Shown here one piece after another: positions 39,345-51,759 of a stretch of DNA of 64,000 bases. Numbering within the stretch: position 1 is the first letter of the stretch; each line of letters opens with the position of its first letter. The notes under the pieces are model-generated. The model was not told the DNA's origin, searched no databases, and saw nothing but the letters and a program-made list of their open reading frames with translations. Made by a program: the position numbers and the translations under genes. Source of the DNA: Tetmemena sp. SeJ-2015 (taxonomy: Eukaryota; Ciliophora; Spirotrichea; Sporadotrichida; Oxytrichidae); contig JAJKFJ010023570.1 in assembly GCA_027382625.1 (NCBI GenBank), positions 94,784-158,783 on the forward strand, read 5' to 3'.

Positions 39345-39993
39345 TCATTATTTGTTCTCCTGAGCACCTGTCTTTTGCTTGTTGGCAACTGACTGATTGT
39401 AAGTTCTTGCAACATTGACCTCAGTGGTTGTAATTTGGTCCTTTAGGTAGTTAATATCTTCCTCAGTGCTTGCAAGTCTGCTGTTGGCGTTGCTTAAATT
39501 TCTCTCTAAGATTTCAATTGCCTCCTTGAAGTTATACTCCACCATCAGATTAGCGCCGAGCCAGAGTCCCACCTTTCCAGTGTCATTTGGGATCTTAGCC
39601 TTGGCCCAGATGTTATCTGCGATGAGGAAGTTAGTTTAGAGACTGCGCTTTTCCTCCTCCTCTTCTTGAGCCTTATCCATAAGCATCTTAACTGCTTCAA
39701 GAGTCTTCTTGATGTCTGGCAACTTGACCTTGAGTGAATCTCTACCGCGCACCAGCTGAGCCTCCATGAATTTGTAAACTTCTGGTATGAAAATTCATTA
39801 TATTAAGAGTGTGTAGAGTGTAAGTTTACTTTTAGTAGAGGGTGTTCATTTGAGCGAGGAGGGTTTCAGATCCATACTTGTCAACCCAGGCCTCAGTGTT
39901 TTCAATGAAGATAGCCTTAGGGATCTTGCGGATATTGTGTGCATCCTCAGTAAGGGGAATTACAACTTGCTTTACGGGCTCTGCAGTTGCCAT
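39345..39993 (-). CDS. VBP1: prefoldin subunit 3 (VBP1)
   Basis: An alpha-type prefoldin subunit; the hexamer delivers unfolded actin and tubulin to the CCT chaperonin in the cytosol. Clear family signatures: a helix with EAWVDKYGSETLLAQMNTLY, the YKFMEAQL segment, LKVKLPDIKKTLEAVKML, TNFLIADNIWAKAKI, GKVGLWLGANLMVEY (beta hairpins) and the C-terminal coiled coil with TTTEVNVARTYNQSVANK. The start is the ATG at 39991-39993 (MATAEPVKQVVIPLTEDA); the stop is complementary to 39345-39347. A 48-nt GT-AG intron at 39782-39829 lies between LYQK and the YKFMEAQL helix. No IES was needed to read the gene. The assignment is firm. Confidence 0.93.
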
Positions 39994-40535
39994 ACTTGCT
40001 TTCTTGTTTTATAAATTTGTAATTAACTAAGTAATATAATTCTCTTAAGCTTGCCCATTTTAAACAGAGAAGGAAAGTTTATGACATTTCCTGGAAGAAT
40101 TTAATGAAATAAAATGCAGATGTACCTATTTCTGAAGCATTCTTGATATCTCATAGCTATCTTAAGTTAATTGAGTGAAGTCTAAAACTACTCTGTAATT
40201 ACATTCTTAAATGTAGGAGAGAGAGGGAAAGTCTTATAATGGATAAATTTTGAGATAAGTTAAATTAGTTAGAGTATTACGATGTTCAGTAAATTAATAA
40301 TTATAGCTCAAGAAATATAAACAAGAAAAGTGATTTTATTAGGTTAATGCAAACTCATTATCAACTAATTCTTGAATTAAAGACTTTTAGTTTTAGATTA
40401 ATAAAATTCGATGAGAAAAAAATAGATTTAAGTTATTACTTAAAAATTTAAAAATGATCATAAAAAAATAAGGATAATCTTATGAATAAACTGAATTGAT
40501 GGATAATTATAAATTAATTAGAAGCACTATAATAA
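39994..40535. other. divergent AT-rich intergenic region
   Basis: About 540 bp between the divergent prefoldin and small membrane protein genes. Very AT-rich, with no open frame of note and no motif recognised. It should contain both promoters and probably germline-limited spacer. Confidence 0.5.
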
Positions 40536-41066
40536 ATGGGAGGTCACGACAACCACGGACATCACGATCATACTAACGCTCACGCCATTCCTGAGCCTGA
40601 TTCTCAGATGCCCCACAAGGTCAGAGAGATTGAACTCATCAAGCACTACCCCAACTCTCTATTTCCATTTTAACTTGTTCCATGTGTCTCCTTTCGATCT
40701 TGGAAAGGTCTACGAAATTTTGGGCGGCCACAAATATCTCGCTTACGAAGGCCTCGGTGCTGCCTTCGGCTACTGGTACTTCTCAGCTAAGAACAGACAC
40801 ACCCCTGCCACCTTCTACACCTACATCTTCCTCTTGACCTCAAGAGTCGTTCTGGGTGCTAGCGTTGGAGGCTTTGTTGGATACTTGAGATTCGGAGACA
40901 GACAAAGACTCAACAACGCATATGTTGCCGAAAGACTTAGAAGAAGATACCCCGACTGCATGTCTCTTAAGGTCACTGATCTTTATAATGCATTTCAAGA
41001 TATATAGCTAATCTGTACAGATACAAGAATGTTAAGGCCAGCCAGGAGTACTACAGATGGACATGA
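40536..41066 (+). CDS. small multi-segment membrane protein, 155 aa, possibly mitochondrial
   Basis: Two IESs (31 and 32 bp) divide the gene into three MDSs. After removal the coding length is 468 nt, an exact multiple of three (155 residues plus TGA at 41064-41066). The N-terminus is His-rich (GGHDNHGHHDHTNAH). Two hydrophobic segments follow (around GLGAAFGYWYF and FLLTSRVVLGASVGGFVGYL), then a basic segment (RFGDRQRLNNAYVAERLRRR) and YKNVKASQEYYRWT. Codon use is unusually C-rich at third positions compared with the neighbours, suggesting high expression. The composition is like small inner-membrane subunits of respiratory complexes, but I cannot name it. Confidence 0.75.
40656..40686 (+). 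other. IES (31 bp, pointer TCTC)
   Basis: TCTC at 40656-40659 and 40687-40690. Excision gives ...HYPNSPFDLGKVYEILGG in frame. Confidence 0.8.
40979..41010 (+). other. IES (32 bp, pointer ATCT)
   Basis: ATCT at 40979-40982 and 41011-41014. Excision restores LKVTDLYRYKNVKASQEYYR and a proper TGA stop. Confidence 0.85.
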
Positions 41067-41652
41067 TCAAGCTACCTATCTTTAATTTTAGGTATGTTTC
41101 TAATTTGAAAATAGCTGAGTTTGGCTGTTAATGAGGGCTCTCATACGCAGACTGGCTTGAAAGTTACGCTTAAACCACACAATTAAGAGTTAACAAGACT
41201 TAGAGTCCTAGGATGTCTCAGCTCTCGCCTAACTGAGATTATCCTTAGACAAAGAGAATTGTCAGTGCTCTTTCTTATTCTTAACTTAAAGTTTCATGAT
41301 ATCTCGTTAGCCGTTTGTCCTTGATGCTTCTCTCTTTTTTATCTCCCAACTTTATGCTTTGACTATTTGAGTCAGTATACCAATATCACTGTTTCTTTCC
41401 TTTCAAATTGATTAGCCAGCCCTATTTTCCTATTTATTATAATTTCTAGCATTCCATTCAGATAACTCAAATCCAATTAATCAAACATAATACTCTACAA
41501 GATTTACTTACCTATTCAAATAATCACTCTTCCTTCTAATATCAGCTAGAAATATATCATTCTGAATATGTGATCGAAGAGCTGAATTAATTTATTTAAT
41601 TTTAGAATTAAATTGCTCCAAGAAGAACAGGGTTTCAAACCTATAAAAGAAA
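41067..41652. other. intergenic region
   Basis: About 590 bp between two genes on the + strand. AT-rich with scattered short C/T tracts; no coding segment or motif was recognised. Confidence 0.45.
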
Positions 41653-43852
41653 ATGTCCATATCTCGCAAAGAGGCACTTGCCCAACTCAAAAATATGTTC
41701 CCTACTTACGATAAGTCCGCCCTCAGTACTCTACTAAGAGCTAACGGTAAGTTTATGAGATGATCATGAATCTGATTTCAATTAATCCTTCAAACCTTGA
41801 GTTTAAATAATTAAACTCTTCAAATTTGATCAGAGAAATTTGATCAAAGATTTCCTTCCTTTTATCTAACATCTTAATATAGATAATATGCTAAATCAGA
41901 CGATCGAGTATATCATTTAACTCACAGAAGAAGAAGCAAAATAGCATCAAGCAAAGTAAGTATAAGCAATATATTTAGTGCTAAGATGTTTTATTCACCA
42001 TACTTAAATGAGTATCTGACGTGTTCCTTTTAGGGAGGAATCAGGAGAAGATAGAGGAGCATTTGGTTAATCCACTGAATTCGGATCGTCAGCCTTTGGC
42101 GGAACTAATGAACGATCTGCCTTCGAAGAACTGGACAGCAATGAAGAGAGATCTGCTTTCGAAGACGAACCCGAATCATCATCTTAAATCACATTTTCAT
42201 TGATGCTAATCTTCATAGTAGTAGAACTAGAATTAAGAGTAGTAGCTATCTTAGGAGGAGGAAGAAAAGCGAAGCAGGGAATTGATAGACTAGTTGCTTG
42301 CAATGGAAATGCAGTAGAGATATGATGAAAGAGAGCAACAGAAATTGCAGTAGATTGCGATTGAGAGAGATCTAGCAGCATAACAGAAGCAGCGTAATCC
42401 TGCTACCACAACACAATAGCAGCAGAGATAGCAAAACTAAGTCCCTCAACAGCCAACGCAAAATTAGTAGAGATAGCAGTAGACTAGTTAGAGAGATATA
42501 TAGGGTCATCAGTAAATGCAAAATTAACGAGAGGAAGAAGCAGAGTATGGAGATGAATACTATTAAAAGAATTTTATTTAAAATTCTTTTTTGAGTTTAT
42601 CATGCTATAAAATATTTATTGGAGCCATTTTCTATGTTTAACTGTTATGCATATGAATATGTCCTCATTTTTAGGAAAATTACTTTATAAAGTTTTAATG
42701 ACAAAATTACTTAAGTTTATAATGATCTTTATTAAAAATTATAAGATTTATTTATCTACAAAAGGTAAATATAGTAGATGGAATTTGTCACTTAAATACT
42801 GCAGTGATATAACTTTTACTTTTAACAAAAGCCACAGCAATCTCTTATCTATTTCGTTTGTATAGTTTGAATAAAAATCTAAAGATATTATGACGAGGAA
42901 GACGATTCAGAAGCTTAAAATTCTACAGCTTAATCTTAAGCATAGTAGCAACAAAGAATGATGAGACAGTAGCAGGAGCAAGAGTTGCTTTGGAAGTAAG
43001 CTTAGCAGCAAAAATAAGCTTCACAAAGTAAAGCACAATCTCGTCCATAGACTTCTACAAGCCAAAACTAGTAAACTCATCCCTAAATAATAACAGCAAC
43101 AACAACAATAGCCAACTGTTATCTCCCAAAAATAGTAAAAGGAGCAGAGTTAAAAGCCAAAAGCTTCTGATTCTAAAAGTGGGACGAATAAGATAGCAGG
43201 CTTTTTCAAGGGCGCTTTCTAAGAAATCAAAGAAGCCTTCACTATTGATAATAAGAAGCAATCATCTTCCTTGCAAGTAGAAGAAAGCAAAAGTACCAAT
43301 AATGGACATAGAAACTCAGTCAAAGAGTCATAAGCTTAAGCATAAAATGGACATTAGGAAGAACCGAAATTAAATAATGGTGTAACTCCAGCTAAAAAAC
43401 TATCTTAAGAGGCAGCTATTCTTAACGAATATGTGAAGATATAATAGAATCAGAGATAGAATCAGCTTAGTTATTTAACTAGTTATTTATAGCTGGGTGG
43501 ATTAAACAGCCCAAAGCGTCATCCAAAGTCTTCCTAGGATTAAAGGGCAGTTAATTAAGATGGGCAAGAGTATGAAGTGATCGAGGAAATAGTTTTCAAG
43601 CATCCTAATTATAGTAACCCACTTGCAATGATAGAGTGCTAAATGAAAATTCAGAACAGAGGCTCAAGTTAGAATAGTAATAACCTGTCAAACAAATCCA
43701 GTTAACACTCTAGTAACAATAGATCTTCCTAAAATGGATTTAACTAGCAGCAGTAAAGATAAATGCAGAGCAACAGTCTGATGCAGGAAGAGGAGGACGC
43801 TGATTTTGGCATCCCTGAACTTGACTACTTTAGGAAAAATGGCTATGCTTGA
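41653..43852 (+). CDS. CUE-domain, Gln-rich protein
   Basis: The first ~50 residues form a CUE ubiquitin-binding domain: SRKEALAQLKNMFPTYDKSA with the MFP motif, then STLLRAN with the di-leucine motif, and a third helix (NQTIEYIIQLTEEEAKQ). Two introns split it: 41747-41882 (136 nt, GTAAGT to TAG) and 41956-42033 (78 nt). An acidic Ser-rich stretch follows (SAFEELDSNEERSAFEDEPE), then a long Gln/Asn/Ser-rich disordered tail ending at the TGA at 43850-43852 (LDYFRKNGYA). An AT-rich break at about 42555-42890 is probably an IES. The CUE domain is well supported; the cellular role is unknown. Confidence 0.75.
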
Positions 43853-44292
43853 AAAAGCAGTTAAAAAATCTGATAATAATCCTTATTAGAGACCAAGTTT
43901 AGCATTATATTTTTGTATCATTCATAAATTATTCCAAAGCAAATTCATTAGAATTCGAAATTGCTGTTGAGGGAATAAGATAGAATAGTATTAACACCAT
44001 TTAGTGAATGAGGCAGATAATTGTATACTCATTTATTTTAAGTGATAAAATCGTTTGGTTAGTTTAGATGATTTAATATTGTAAATATAAATGAGCAATT
44101 AGAATTGAAGTGAAGAATAAATAACTTAAAAATTTGAGGAAGAAAATAATTTCCTATATATTTATTACCGTTAAAGATAAATAAAACAAAGTATTACTCT
44201 GTAATAAAAAAGATTTCACTTTTTCTTTTTTAAAGTTTAATTTTTGTTTGTTTGAGAATATTTGATAAATTTTAATTTGAATTGTGCTGAAA
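43853..44292. other. intergenic region
   Basis: About 440 bp, strongly AT-rich, between two genes on the + strand. No motif was recognised. Confidence 0.45.
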
Positions 44293-47200
44293 ATGCAAGC
44301 TTTGAGTGTGCCACAACTCTAACAGCCTTTGGGATCTGGCCTTAATTAACTAGATCAACATTCCTCAACTTATTATGGATAAAATTGAATTATTAATCAT
44401 CGTTAAGCTAAATTTAATCTCAAAGGTAAGACGAGAAAAAAGTCTTTTATTTAAAAATAAAAGGTTAATGTAACTTAATTCAAAGAATTAGGCCTTTTAG
44501 TGGAAATAAAAGAATTATTAATTTATATGTGCCAGAGATTCGCTGGAAAATAAGTCTTAAAATTATGTTAAAATTTAATTATCAATATCAATGAGTTATA
44601 TCCCATTTTCATGAAGAATTCGCTTATCTCATGATGAGTAGTGAAGGTTATTATATAACAAAGAGCTTCAATAAAAAATTAGAAAGCAAGGTATTGAATT
44701 CCTAGTATGTGGTCTTGGATACATTACTTGTGCAAAGAAAGTGATGCATTTTATAAATTATATGAAAGGTAGGTAATGCTAAATATGCAGCATCTTACTT
44801 AGACAGCAGTCTATTCCTTGATATGTTTTTTATAAAAGATTTAGTTATTAAATATTACTAATATGAATAGCAACCGCTAGCTAATTATCAAGCTAGGAAA
44901 TCTCATTATCACAATCACCTGAATGATTAAGATGAGGTGTAACATTAAAATCAAGATTAAAGCTATGAGGATGAACATGCCGCAGGGGAAGAGAGCGAAA
45001 GTCATCAATGGACATAAAATAACAGAGCAAGTGAGAGATATTAATATGCCAGAGAATAAATTAACTCTGAAGAAAATGAGATAGATCATTATCAAGGTGC
45101 TAACTAAGCTGATTATGTAAATAATGAATAAGCGCGAGTCAATAAAGACTAGGAAGTTTATGATTTCAAGAATATAAGTTTTTAAAATAAATGATCGTTA
45201 AACTTTAGGAGAGCCTATTAACAAAGGAGAGTAAAGAGTGTCTAACGGATATGCTCAGGGTGACTTTAAAAATTTCTATGATAGCAATAGCTACAATCCT
45301 AGCAATACCGAGTTGACTCACTCACCTAATTTCAATAATCAGTTTTAGAGCGAGAGAGAAGGAGAGAATGGTTTTGATAATGGAGAAATTCATATTAAAA
45401 TAATTAAGGCTCAGAAAATTTCAATGTTTACGCTCAAGATGGATAAAGAATAGCTAGAAAAGATTCAATTGGAAGAGAAAGTGACCAAATTTAAGAAAAC
45501 AAGCTCCAAAATAGATCCAAAAACCTTCACAGTACGAGTACTTAAGTTAAAATTTATATATTATTGAGTAGAGTGAACCAGTAAAAATCAAACTTAGGTT
45601 TAAGAAAAACCTGAGGAGAAGCAGTCTAGTTCTATCAATAATAATGCAAAGGAAGATTTGGATTTTTTGAAGAAGCCCTTTAATTAACTAAATCCATTAG
45701 AAAAGTTGAAATACTCCCAATACGTTTTCAAATAAAACTGGAGAGGCATATTGACTGATTCCACTGGACGCCCTGGAACTTCAACCCTTTGCAATAAGAA
45801 ACGACATTTTGTCGAGCCTTCTCAACTTTTAGAAGAAGATAAGAGATAAGCTATTCTCCATAGAATAGTAGAAATCTTAGCCAAAGTTGAATAAGATATT
45901 CCAGTTTGTCAATAGATGCAAAATTAAATGGCTGGGGACTTGAGACAAAATAAGAGCGCCTACAACTTTTACCAAAATAAGAAGCAACAACAGATAAACT
46001 AATATGTTGCCGATCAGCAGGATATATCAAGATATTTAGATGAATAACAGCCATATATTAATCTCAAAAATTTCAAGACAATAAAGATGCACCAACTTTT
46101 AAATGATTTGCCACCTACTTAGACTTTTGGAGGCAGGATGACATCTACAAACTTGGATAATTCTGAGCTTCTCTATAAAATACTAAGAGGAGATACCAAA
46201 CTTGTAAGATCCATGCTTGAAGCTAATGGGATGTCCTACACAGAAAGCCATGAATGGAATATACTATGGTCAAGTTCATCTTGCAATAAATAAATTCACT
46301 CAGTATATGCTCGTAAATCATAGTGCAAGGGTTATTTATACGAAGGAATGAATGAGTATTAGAGAATAAATCACTTTCCTTCGAGTTATGAAGTCACAAG
46401 AAAAGATAGACTATGCTACAATATGGTAAAAATGTAAGAGAAATTTGGACGACAAAACTATGACATTCATAAATATCTTTAAGCTATTGTAAATCATAAT
46501 GAGAATTTGAATTGTACCAGATACTTATATCCTACCAAATGAGTACAAAGAATTTGTACAGCATTTCAATATGCTTGCTTAAAAAAAGCCAAAGAAGAAT
46601 ATTTGGATAGTCAAGCCAGCTAATTTGAGCAGAGGAAGAGGCATTCACTTGATAGACAGTCTTAATGATTATAAAATGAATAATAGCCCTTATTTTAAGA
46701 TGTGGTAGTTGATGACACATCTGTGATTTCTAGGTATCTCACAAACCCTTTATTGATAAATGGCCACAAGTTTGATTTGCGTATCTATGTGCTAGTTACT
46801 TCTTATGATCCCTTGAGGGTGTACGTTTTCAAAGAAGGACTTGCTAGGTTTGCATCTGAAACCTACTCCTCAAAGATGGATAAGGATAATAAATTTGCTC
46901 ACTTGACTAACTACTCAATCAACAAAAAGAACGATAACTTTGTCTACAATTAAAATCACGAGCAAGATGATGTCGGCTTCAAGTGGTCACTTTCCGCATT
47001 TTGTTCTCATCTAGAGCAAGTTGGTATTGACATGAATCTCATGTGGTCCAGGATATATGACCTAATCATAAAAGCCATTCTCAGTGGAGAGAACTATGTC
47101 AATGCAGGCATGAAGAAATACAATTTGCACAGATCTAACTGCTTCGAAGTGTTTTTGGATACGATGTGATTCTTGACTTCAGAACTTAAACCTTGGCTCT

Positions 47201-50200
47201 TGGAAGTTATAGTTAGCTTAATCATTTTATATAAGTAAGAATCGATCTATTAATTTTCAATAACTTATCTCCTTCTCTTGCTTGCGAATCACCCTTAGAT
47301 TTAACCATAAAATCTACTCTGCTTGCAGATACATTCAATATGATTGCAATCAAAAAGTATGACAGAAGAAAGGAATCTTTAAGCAAAATGAAGCACAAAT
47401 CAAGTATTTTCAATATATAGAAAATTTTAAGTGTGACTGCTGCAAAGACAACGGCTAGCTCTAACGCTGCTCTTTTAGCTGCCCAGTAATCCCAGAATGA
47501 CATCTTTTATCCCGCATAGACTCACTTTGTTACCCCTTAGGTTACTTAGCTGATAGAGAGATTTGTAGAAGAAGAGGCTATGCTCAATAAATTAGGAGGA
47601 GGGGAAGAGTTACTCAACTAGGTTTGTCTTTTGAAAAACAGAGATATCGTTCTTGAGACTCTATCAGAATACCAAAGAAAAGGAAACTTCGTCAGGATAT
47701 TCCCTTCAAGGCATTCAAACATTACAAAATGTCAATATTTATTAGCTAACTTAACATGTATGATTAATACTTCCAAGGACCCCGTCCTTTGAACAAACTG
47801 ATACACAAGGTACTGTTTTCAGATAGACTTCTCAAATATCAAGGATACTCTCTCTCCAAATTAAAATAGCATCTCCAAAGCAGAATCATATCCAAGACAT
47901 ACCCAAAATGTATGCTTAAAATTAAAGACATTGATCTTGTATCTCAATCATCATCTACGAGTACAAATGCCACTGGAAAGAACATAAGCAAACAGCAGCA
48001 ATAAGATTAGAGTAATTCTCGTAAGGCAGTCTTTACTACTTATAAAAGTCAAAACCAAGTGCTCACAAATTCAAATGCATAAAACTATCTCAAAGAGAGC
48101 TATAGCTCAAACACCAATAGTGCTACTCCCAGAAGCTAAGCTAATCGTCTGAGATCACAGACGAATTAAGTCCTTGCAAGCACATATTCCACAACAGAAA
48201 GACATCAAACGAAAATTCCACTATTATAAATGGAGTAGGTAGCACTACTTCAAGTTAAATACAGCAAGTGAAAATTAATAGCCTGTTAAGCATCTGTCAA
48301 CAACTACATGACTTAGAGTATGAACGCTACCTTGAGATAAAGCAAATAAGAGGACTAATCAAAAATTAAGACTTAACCAACTAATCTAAATGGTGCAACT
48401 ATTAGAGCTTCAAAGTCTCCCACCAGTAATAAATCGCAGAGCAGATAAAACACAATCACTCAATCTTAGTAATAACTCCAGACAAATTAGAGTAGGTCAA
48501 AAAAGGTTTTTTCTCCTGATAGTTCTATTTAATCTTAGCGACAAGCACCTCAGACTTATTACCCCTCTAATTAGAATCAGCAGTAGTCTTTCTCGAAATC
48601 TTCTAATTACACCAAGGTTTAGTTATCCTCCTCTACCTCACAGCAGGTGGTAATCCACCTTCACGCTCATAACAGAAAAGCTAGCAATCTACTCCTTTGA
48701 AGCAAAAGGAAACTAATGGACAAATATCGATGAATTAGAGCACTACTTGAATTAATTGTAATCTTAGAAGTCACTTTCTTAAGTGAGCTAGAGTACAAAT
48801 GGGATGAAACCAAAATAGGAATAAGAGAGTCAGGAAAAAATCATTATTACTGGAGACGATATATTGATAGTAACTCAATTTCATCTTTTCATTATAAGAT
48901 TAACTTTTATTTTTGATAGAATACGTCTAGCGCATAGTCTATGTTTTGAGGAATAGAGGTTAGGATGAATAGGTCTTTCAAGATCAACAAGCTTAGATTG
49001 ACATAATCCAAGATGCAATTTTAAGATTTGCCACTCATCAAGTATGGCATGTTAAAGAGCAGTTTGAACAGTAGCCTGAGAATCCACTCTGGATGTATTC
49101 TTATGATCCTTCACTTAACTTAATTGAATGAAAACTTTACTTTAAGGATAGATGGAGGTGAGAATGAATGAATGCTAGATCGAAGAAGACGTCTCATAAA
49201 GTACATGCTCAAGAAAGACGGCAAAATTCCTCAGAACGCACAATCAAATTCACCAGAGTTTGAAGCATTCTACTCAGAAATAATCGATAAAAAGAATTCA
49301 GTAGTTTAAATAGAGTAATTGAAAAAATTTAAAACTTTAAACTTAAGTTCAGAGATTCTCATCTCATTAACTCGAAGATCTTCTCAAGACCTCAACTAAA
49401 AATGTTGCTTAAGAAGTGGTGAGCTGTATGATCCCAATTTAAGAGGGAATGAAAGGACTTCTCCTAGAGCTTGAGAAAATGTCCTCTAATTGAAAAGAGA
49501 GGAAGGACTTAATTAAGTAAGCTAAACCAAATTTTGAAAATGAGTTTTTTAAATTACTCTTATTCAATTTAGATTGTCCAAAGAGTAAAGTGAAAACCAA
49601 AATCATGCAGTAGATGGAAACAGTTAATAAGCAAGAAAAAACATTTCAAATACTGTACTATCATCCTAGAACGGAATCCAGACTTCTTCTCTTTAAAATA
49701 GATCCTAAGCCTATAGAGCGGTGAGTCCTAACAGAGCGCAAGCTGTTTCTAAATTATCAGGAAACAGTCATTTGCTGAAGAGAGCCTAATCAAGACAAAA
49801 CGATCGGTATGTCGGAGGTTATTAGGTGGATAGGTGATACAAGTAATCTCTCAACTTTGAGATCTCCTTTAAATTAAACTTCACTTAACAAAGCCTATCG
49901 TATACAAAATTAAGCACTTATATCAACAACATTTGTATAATTTCTTGTCAATAAGTTTTCTCCTTAGTTTAAACATATTTCTTTTAGAGAGAGGCAAAAA
50001 TGCTGATAACTCTTAGAACATGATTTTATCTCAGTCGCAGACTATCAACACAAGCACAGCATCTGGTTTCAATAACGCCCCTAAGTCTGCCAAGAACGGA
50101 ACCTATGTATTTTTATCTTTGTTGATGTAGGCCAGCATGCGTTTAATGAAAATGGGATTCAAAAATAACAGTAAAGCTCTGCCGCATTTACCAAAGCATA

Positions 50201-50348
50201 CTAGCAATAGCAATAGAATTACACCCCCTTTAACTAAGGTCTCATTAGCAGAGATAAACTTTATAATTAAATTATGCAAGTTATAATAAATTGCTATTAA
50301 AGATTTATGAGCAGTGGCACGATTCAAAGAAATAAATATATCAAGTGA
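44293..50348 (+). CDS. TTLL5: TTLL5-like tubulin polyglutamylase
   Basis: Initiates or elongates glutamate side chains on tubulin tails in axonemes and cytoplasmic microtubules. A long acidic Gln/Asn-rich N-terminus precedes the TTL core: NHFPSSYEVTRKDRL, IWIVKPANLSRGRGIHLID, VISRYLTNPLLINGHKFDL then RIYVLVTSYDPLRVYVF, KEGLARFASETYSSK, FAHLTNYSINKKNDNFVYN, FKWSLSAFCSHLEQVGIDM, HRSNCFEVF and ELKPWLLEVNLSPSLA. The order and wording match TTLL5 (and TTLL4). The Gln/Ser-rich C-terminal tail runs to a TGA at 50346-50348; the tail frames are tentative. Many IESs interrupt the gene, including one splitting LLEV from NLSPSL (about 47210-47265). Between CFEVF and SELKPW the conserved YGYDVILD is encoded in a shifted frame owing to T-run lengths at 47152-47156 and 47178-47179. 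Confidence 0.85.
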
Positions 50349-50535
50349 AAATGAAGCACCGATGTTATTTAAAGCTGTCTAAATTATCTTGTGAAGTAAA
50401 TAAGCAATTCTTATCAATTACCATAAATTTATCTTGAAAACACTATCTGCAAAGAATGAAAATTATTTTAGATATATTCTGCTTATAAGGGTAACAAATA
50501 CATATTTGCAATACACGATTAACTCTCTTTCTTTC

Positions 50536-51475
50536 TCAGTTGTAAATGTTGTGGCTTCTGTTATTTACTTCCTTTAATACCTCCTTGAATCCTGGAGCTC
50601 TGTGGATCTCACCCATCTTTAAGGATAGGTAATTTTTAAAAATACAATCTTAACATGAGTGATGCCTAGCACTTGCTCTACTATTGGAGAGAAAGCTTAG
50701 AGTGTCTCACTTGTAACATAGTGACTATCCACGACTGCCACAAAGTGCGCTGCTGGAAGACCGTTGATCTCAGCATGGATCAAAACTATTAAAAAATAAG
50801 AAAACTCCAGCTGTAAGGCCCCCAATCAAATTTAAAACTCCTGCTGGCTGAATTTTGCTAGTGAAAGCAGACAGCACTGGATCACTTGCAGTATGCGAAC
50901 TGCGGTAGTATTTCAAAGGATAGGTATCTCCAAGATTAGTTAGGTATCCTGTGTCTGTGGTAGAGTACTAAGTCTTATTTAAATATTAATCTGGAAAATA
51001 AGCTTCAAGAAATTGAGATCTTGTAAATAGTGTCAAGGAGAACGATGCGATCTAATTTAGAGCCAGAGGCTTGAACTTAACCAAAAACTTTTTCAATGAT
51101 TTAGCTCACAAACAGAGATTTCAGCCCTTCTTCAGGGAGAAGAACTACTATGTTTCCCTCACTGCCTGCGCCTGCATAGTGCAAAATCTTAAGCACATCA
51201 GTGTCCTTTTCCTTGTAGTGAGCCTCTACTTTACCGATATCTTTCAATTTGTCCCCTCCTACTTATCCTTCTCCAAGAATAATGCGAATGAGGGCTTGGC
51301 CATTGCCATGAGAAGGGACAAGTAAAGTTTAGATGTGTGCGGGGAGAGGAGATGAAAGTGTAAGCTTGAGTTCGAATTGCTCTTTCTTCTCTTCTTGAGC
51401 GTCCCTCTCATCTTCAGAGTCTACAAGATCTTCGTCATTGATAATCTCGTTCATTTGTTGGTCTAGAGTTTCCAT
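50536..51475 (-). CDS. PSMG1: proteasome assembly chaperone 1-like (PAC1/PSMG1)
   Basis: Probable PAC1 subunit of the PAC1-PAC2 heterodimer that templates 20S proteasome alpha-ring assembly. The start is the ATG at 51473-51475 (METLDQQMNEIINDEDLVDS), acidic as in PAC1; the stop is complementary to 50536-50538. Family-like segments: an early beta-rich region (GNIVVLLPEEGLKSLFV), a mid segment SKLDRIVLLDTIYKIS, INGLPAAHFVAVVDSHYVTS and AFSPIVEQVLGI, and the C-terminal NRSHNIYN, comparable to the end of human PSMG1. IESs near 50985-51020, 50790-50810 and 50625-50660 break the frame. The assignment rests on the C-terminal third and is moderate. Confidence 0.55.
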
Positions 51476-51759
51476 TTTACTTTTGCTTTATATTTTTGGT
51501 TGAAGATGGCTCTGCGGAAGTTTCAAACTCAAATTTAAAACCTATATAAAAAAATGATTGTAAGTTTTCCTTAAAGTTTTATCTATAAGTTCTAATTTAT
51601 AATTAGTTTTCTTATAAAATTTTGGTTAAGAGTGACTTAAGAATAAATTGCCTATGATTTTTATAAAATTAGCGTATTTATTGTCATTGATGAGATTGCT
51701 TTAGATAGGTTGAAGAGTGAATTACAAGAATTTTGATCTATTTATATCAATCAAATAAC

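Noticed and set aside
47402..47428. 27-bp insert with pointer AAGT in the TTLL5-like gene
   Set aside because: The repeat is present but the insert is in frame and lies in a poorly conserved tail, so it cannot be told from coding sequence.
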